A stretch of DNA of 7,329 nucleotides from Thermoplasmata archaeon (GTDB lineage Archaea > Thermoplasmatota > Thermoplasmata > SG8-5 > JAGLSY01). Made by a program: the position numbers and the translations under genes. The stretch is from the NCBI GenBank assembly GCA_023137005.1, contig JAGLQE010000065.1, forward strand, positions 1 through 7,329, written 5' to 3'. The stretch's first letter is position 1, and each line of letters opens with the position of its first letter. Below, piece after piece: positions 6,338-7,329 of this stretch. The notes below the pieces were generated by a model, which ran no database searches, was not told the DNA's origin, and worked only from the letters and a program-made list of their open reading frames with translations.

Positions 6338-6497
6338 GCATAAAAGTAATCCGCCGTAAGCCCAACAATGTACTGGCCTCTTAACGCAGAGATTAACTCC
6401 TCTGCGAGTTGGGGTTTATGGCCTTCAAATGGTAACTTCCAGGCCAGAATAATAATACTAGGTCATTTATGGTCTGGTAGTTAACAGAGGGTTGAAA
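6338..6497 (+). promoter_or_regulatory. Structured 5' leader of ppdK with competing pairings and possible Shine-Dalgarno sequestration
   Basis: The predicted leader has a perfect 7-bp hairpin, CGCAGAG (6385-6391) with CTCTGCG (6400-6406) and an 8-nt loop, enclosed by CCCAAC (6361-6366) with GTTGGG (6408-6413). AGGCCAG (6441-6447) can pair with CTGGCCT (6373-6379), crossing the outer stem as a pseudoknot. Alternatively its first six bases can pair locally with TGGCCT (6419-6424). The ppdK Shine-Dalgarno region, CAGAGG (6485-6490), is complementary to CCTCTG (6399-6404); AGAGG plus GTTA (6480-6483) can also pair with CCTCT/TAAC (6377-6385). This set of exclusive pairings resembles a translational switch, but no known riboswitch class is recognised. 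Two short open frames lie in the leader (6328-6384 and 6368-6484). The pairings are seen in the sequence; their function is inferred. Confidence 0.4.
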
Positions 6498-7329
6498 ATG
6501 ACTGTGAAATATGTTTATTCATTTGCTGAAGGCAACGCGGGTATGAAAGAGCTCATGGGGGGTAAGGGGGCTAACCTGGCTGAGATGACCAAGATCGGGA
6601 TAAATGTCCCTCCCGGGTTCACGCTGACCACCGAGGCCTGCAACTCGTATCAGGAAACCAAGGAGATGCTGGATGGCATATGGAGGCAGACCCTCAAGGC
6701 CATCAAGCACTTGGAAACCCAGACCGGCAAGGGCTTTGGAAGCACTGACAATCCACTTCTACTATCGGTTCGTTCCGGAGCGGCAGTATCCATGCCTGGC
6801 ATGATGGACACCGTCCTCAATCTCGGCCTTAATCCCGATACCGTCCAGGGTATGATAACCAAGACCGGGAATGAAAGATTCGTCTATGATTCATATCGGC
6901 GTTTCATCCACATGTTTGCCAATGTGGTTTTGGGGATGCCACATGAGGAATTCAATAAGAAATTGGAAGAGAGAAAAGAGAACGCGGGAGTCAAGCTGGA
7001 CAGTGAGCTGAATGCTGACCAGTTGAAAGGACTGGTTGAGGATTACAAGGCAATAATCAAGGAGGCCAAGGTAGATTGGCCCGATGATCCAGAAGTTCAA
7101 TTGAAACTCTCAATAGAGGCGGTCTTCAGATCCTGGAATCTCGAGCGTGCTAGAGTCTATCGCGAAGCCAATGGCATACCTCATGACCTGGGAACCGCGG
7201 TCAATATCCAGACAATGGTATTCGGGAATTCTGGCGATAACTCCGGAACAGGCGTGGCCTTCAGCCGTAATCCCTCCAATGGTGAGAATAAGATATACGG
7301 CGAATATCTGATGAACGCCCAGGGCGAGG
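6498..7329 (+). CDS. ppdK: Pyruvate, phosphate dikinase, N-terminal part (C-terminus beyond the window)
   Basis: The frame is open for 277 codons to the right edge. PPDK interconverts pyruvate + ATP + Pi and PEP + AMP + PPi in the cytosol, supporting gluconeogenesis or PPi-linked glycolysis. The visible part is the nucleotide-binding region: GGKGANLAEMT (21-31, with K24 matching the ATP-binding Lys of the family), VPPGFTLTTEAC (37-48), SVRSGAAVSMPGMMDTVLNL (90-109, with the conserved Arg at 92), YDSYRRFIHMF (130-140), VFRSWNLERARVYRE (209-223), GTAVNIQTMVFGN (232-244) and SGTGVAFSRNPSNGE (249-263). These follow bacterial PPDK closely, including SMPGMMDT, which separates it from PEP synthase. 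Full-length enzymes have about 870-900 residues, so the phosphohistidine and PEP/pyruvate barrel domains lie to the right. AGAGGG (6486-6491) ends 6 nt before the ATG and supports this start. Confidence 0.96.
   Translation, partial: MTVKYVYSFAEGNAGMKELMGGKGANLAEMTKIGINVPPGFTLTTEACNSYQETKEMLDGIWRQTLKAIKHLETQTGKGFGSTDNPLLLSVRSGAAVSMPGMMDTVLNLGLNPDTVQGMITKTGNERFVYDSYRRFIHMFANVVLGMPHEEFNKKLEERKENAGVKLDSELNADQLKGLVEDYKAIIKEAKVDWPDDPEVQLKLSIEAVFRSWNLERARVYREANGIPHDLGTAVNIQTMVFGNSGDNSGTGVAFSRNPSNGENKIYGEYLMNAQGE

Noticed and set aside
6361..6447. A tRNA-like gene in the ppdK leader, prompted by TTCAAAT (6424-6430) resembling a T-loop and by the 7-bp hairpin
   Set aside because: No 7-bp acceptor stem, no proper T-stem and no D-arm can be placed around them in the tRNA order.
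5898..6497. Mobile element or attachment site in the gene-poor gap
   Set aside because: No transposase or integrase remnant, terminal inverted repeats or target duplication is visible; the contents are better explained as promoters, microgenes and a leader.
6519..7100. Minus-strand frames of 63-70 residues over ppdK
   Set aside because: They are antisense to clearly conserved PPDK motifs.

Overview
The window looks like a chromosomal piece of a mesophilic to moderately thermophilic archaeon, most likely Thermoplasmatota (Euryarchaeota in the wider sense). The main evidence is a pelota gene paired with a Taw2-type wyosine enzyme (both archaeal/eukaryotic families), archaeal TATA-box promoters (TTTAAATATA-like, some preceded by an A-rich BRE), Shine-Dalgarno sequences related to GGAGGTGATC, and a secreted NosD-like beta-helix of the Asn-rich type I associate with that phylum. 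The phylum assignment is inference; the domain Archaea is well supported.

Layout. Positions 1-3721, minus strand, hold one uninterrupted reading frame of at least 1240 codons that runs off the left edge. It has a signal peptide, a NosD-like right-handed beta-helix, an Ig-like/beta-rich middle and an almost complete family 5 (oligopeptide/dipeptide type) ABC-transporter substrate-binding domain. About 100 bp separate it from a minus-strand pair, pelA (ribosome rescue factor pelota, 4860-5897) and taw2 (wyosine pathway, 3822-4856), which lie 3 bp apart and are transcribed towards it. Positions 5898-6497 have no large gene. They hold the pelA promoter, two candidate single-TM microproteins of about 40 residues that converge and overlap at their 3' ends (plus 5974-6096, minus 6068-6187), a strong 14-bp inverted repeat (6020-6060), and the promoter and a leader of about 160 nt for the next gene. 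From 6498 to the right edge, plus strand, is the first third of pyruvate, phosphate dikinase (ppdK).

How the parts relate. pelA and taw2 both serve translation quality: rescue of stalled ribosomes, and hypermodification of tRNA-Phe next to the anticodon. PpdK belongs to central carbon metabolism (PEP/pyruvate interconversion) and has its own promoter. The fusion protein is predicted to be a cell-surface receptor for peptides or other oligomers; any permease and ATPase genes would lie beyond the left edge.

The least explained parts are the multidomain receptor, the microprotein/inverted-repeat cluster at 5974-6187, and the ppdK leader. In the leader, several segments compete for the same partners, including two that can pair with the ppdK Shine-Dalgarno sequence.
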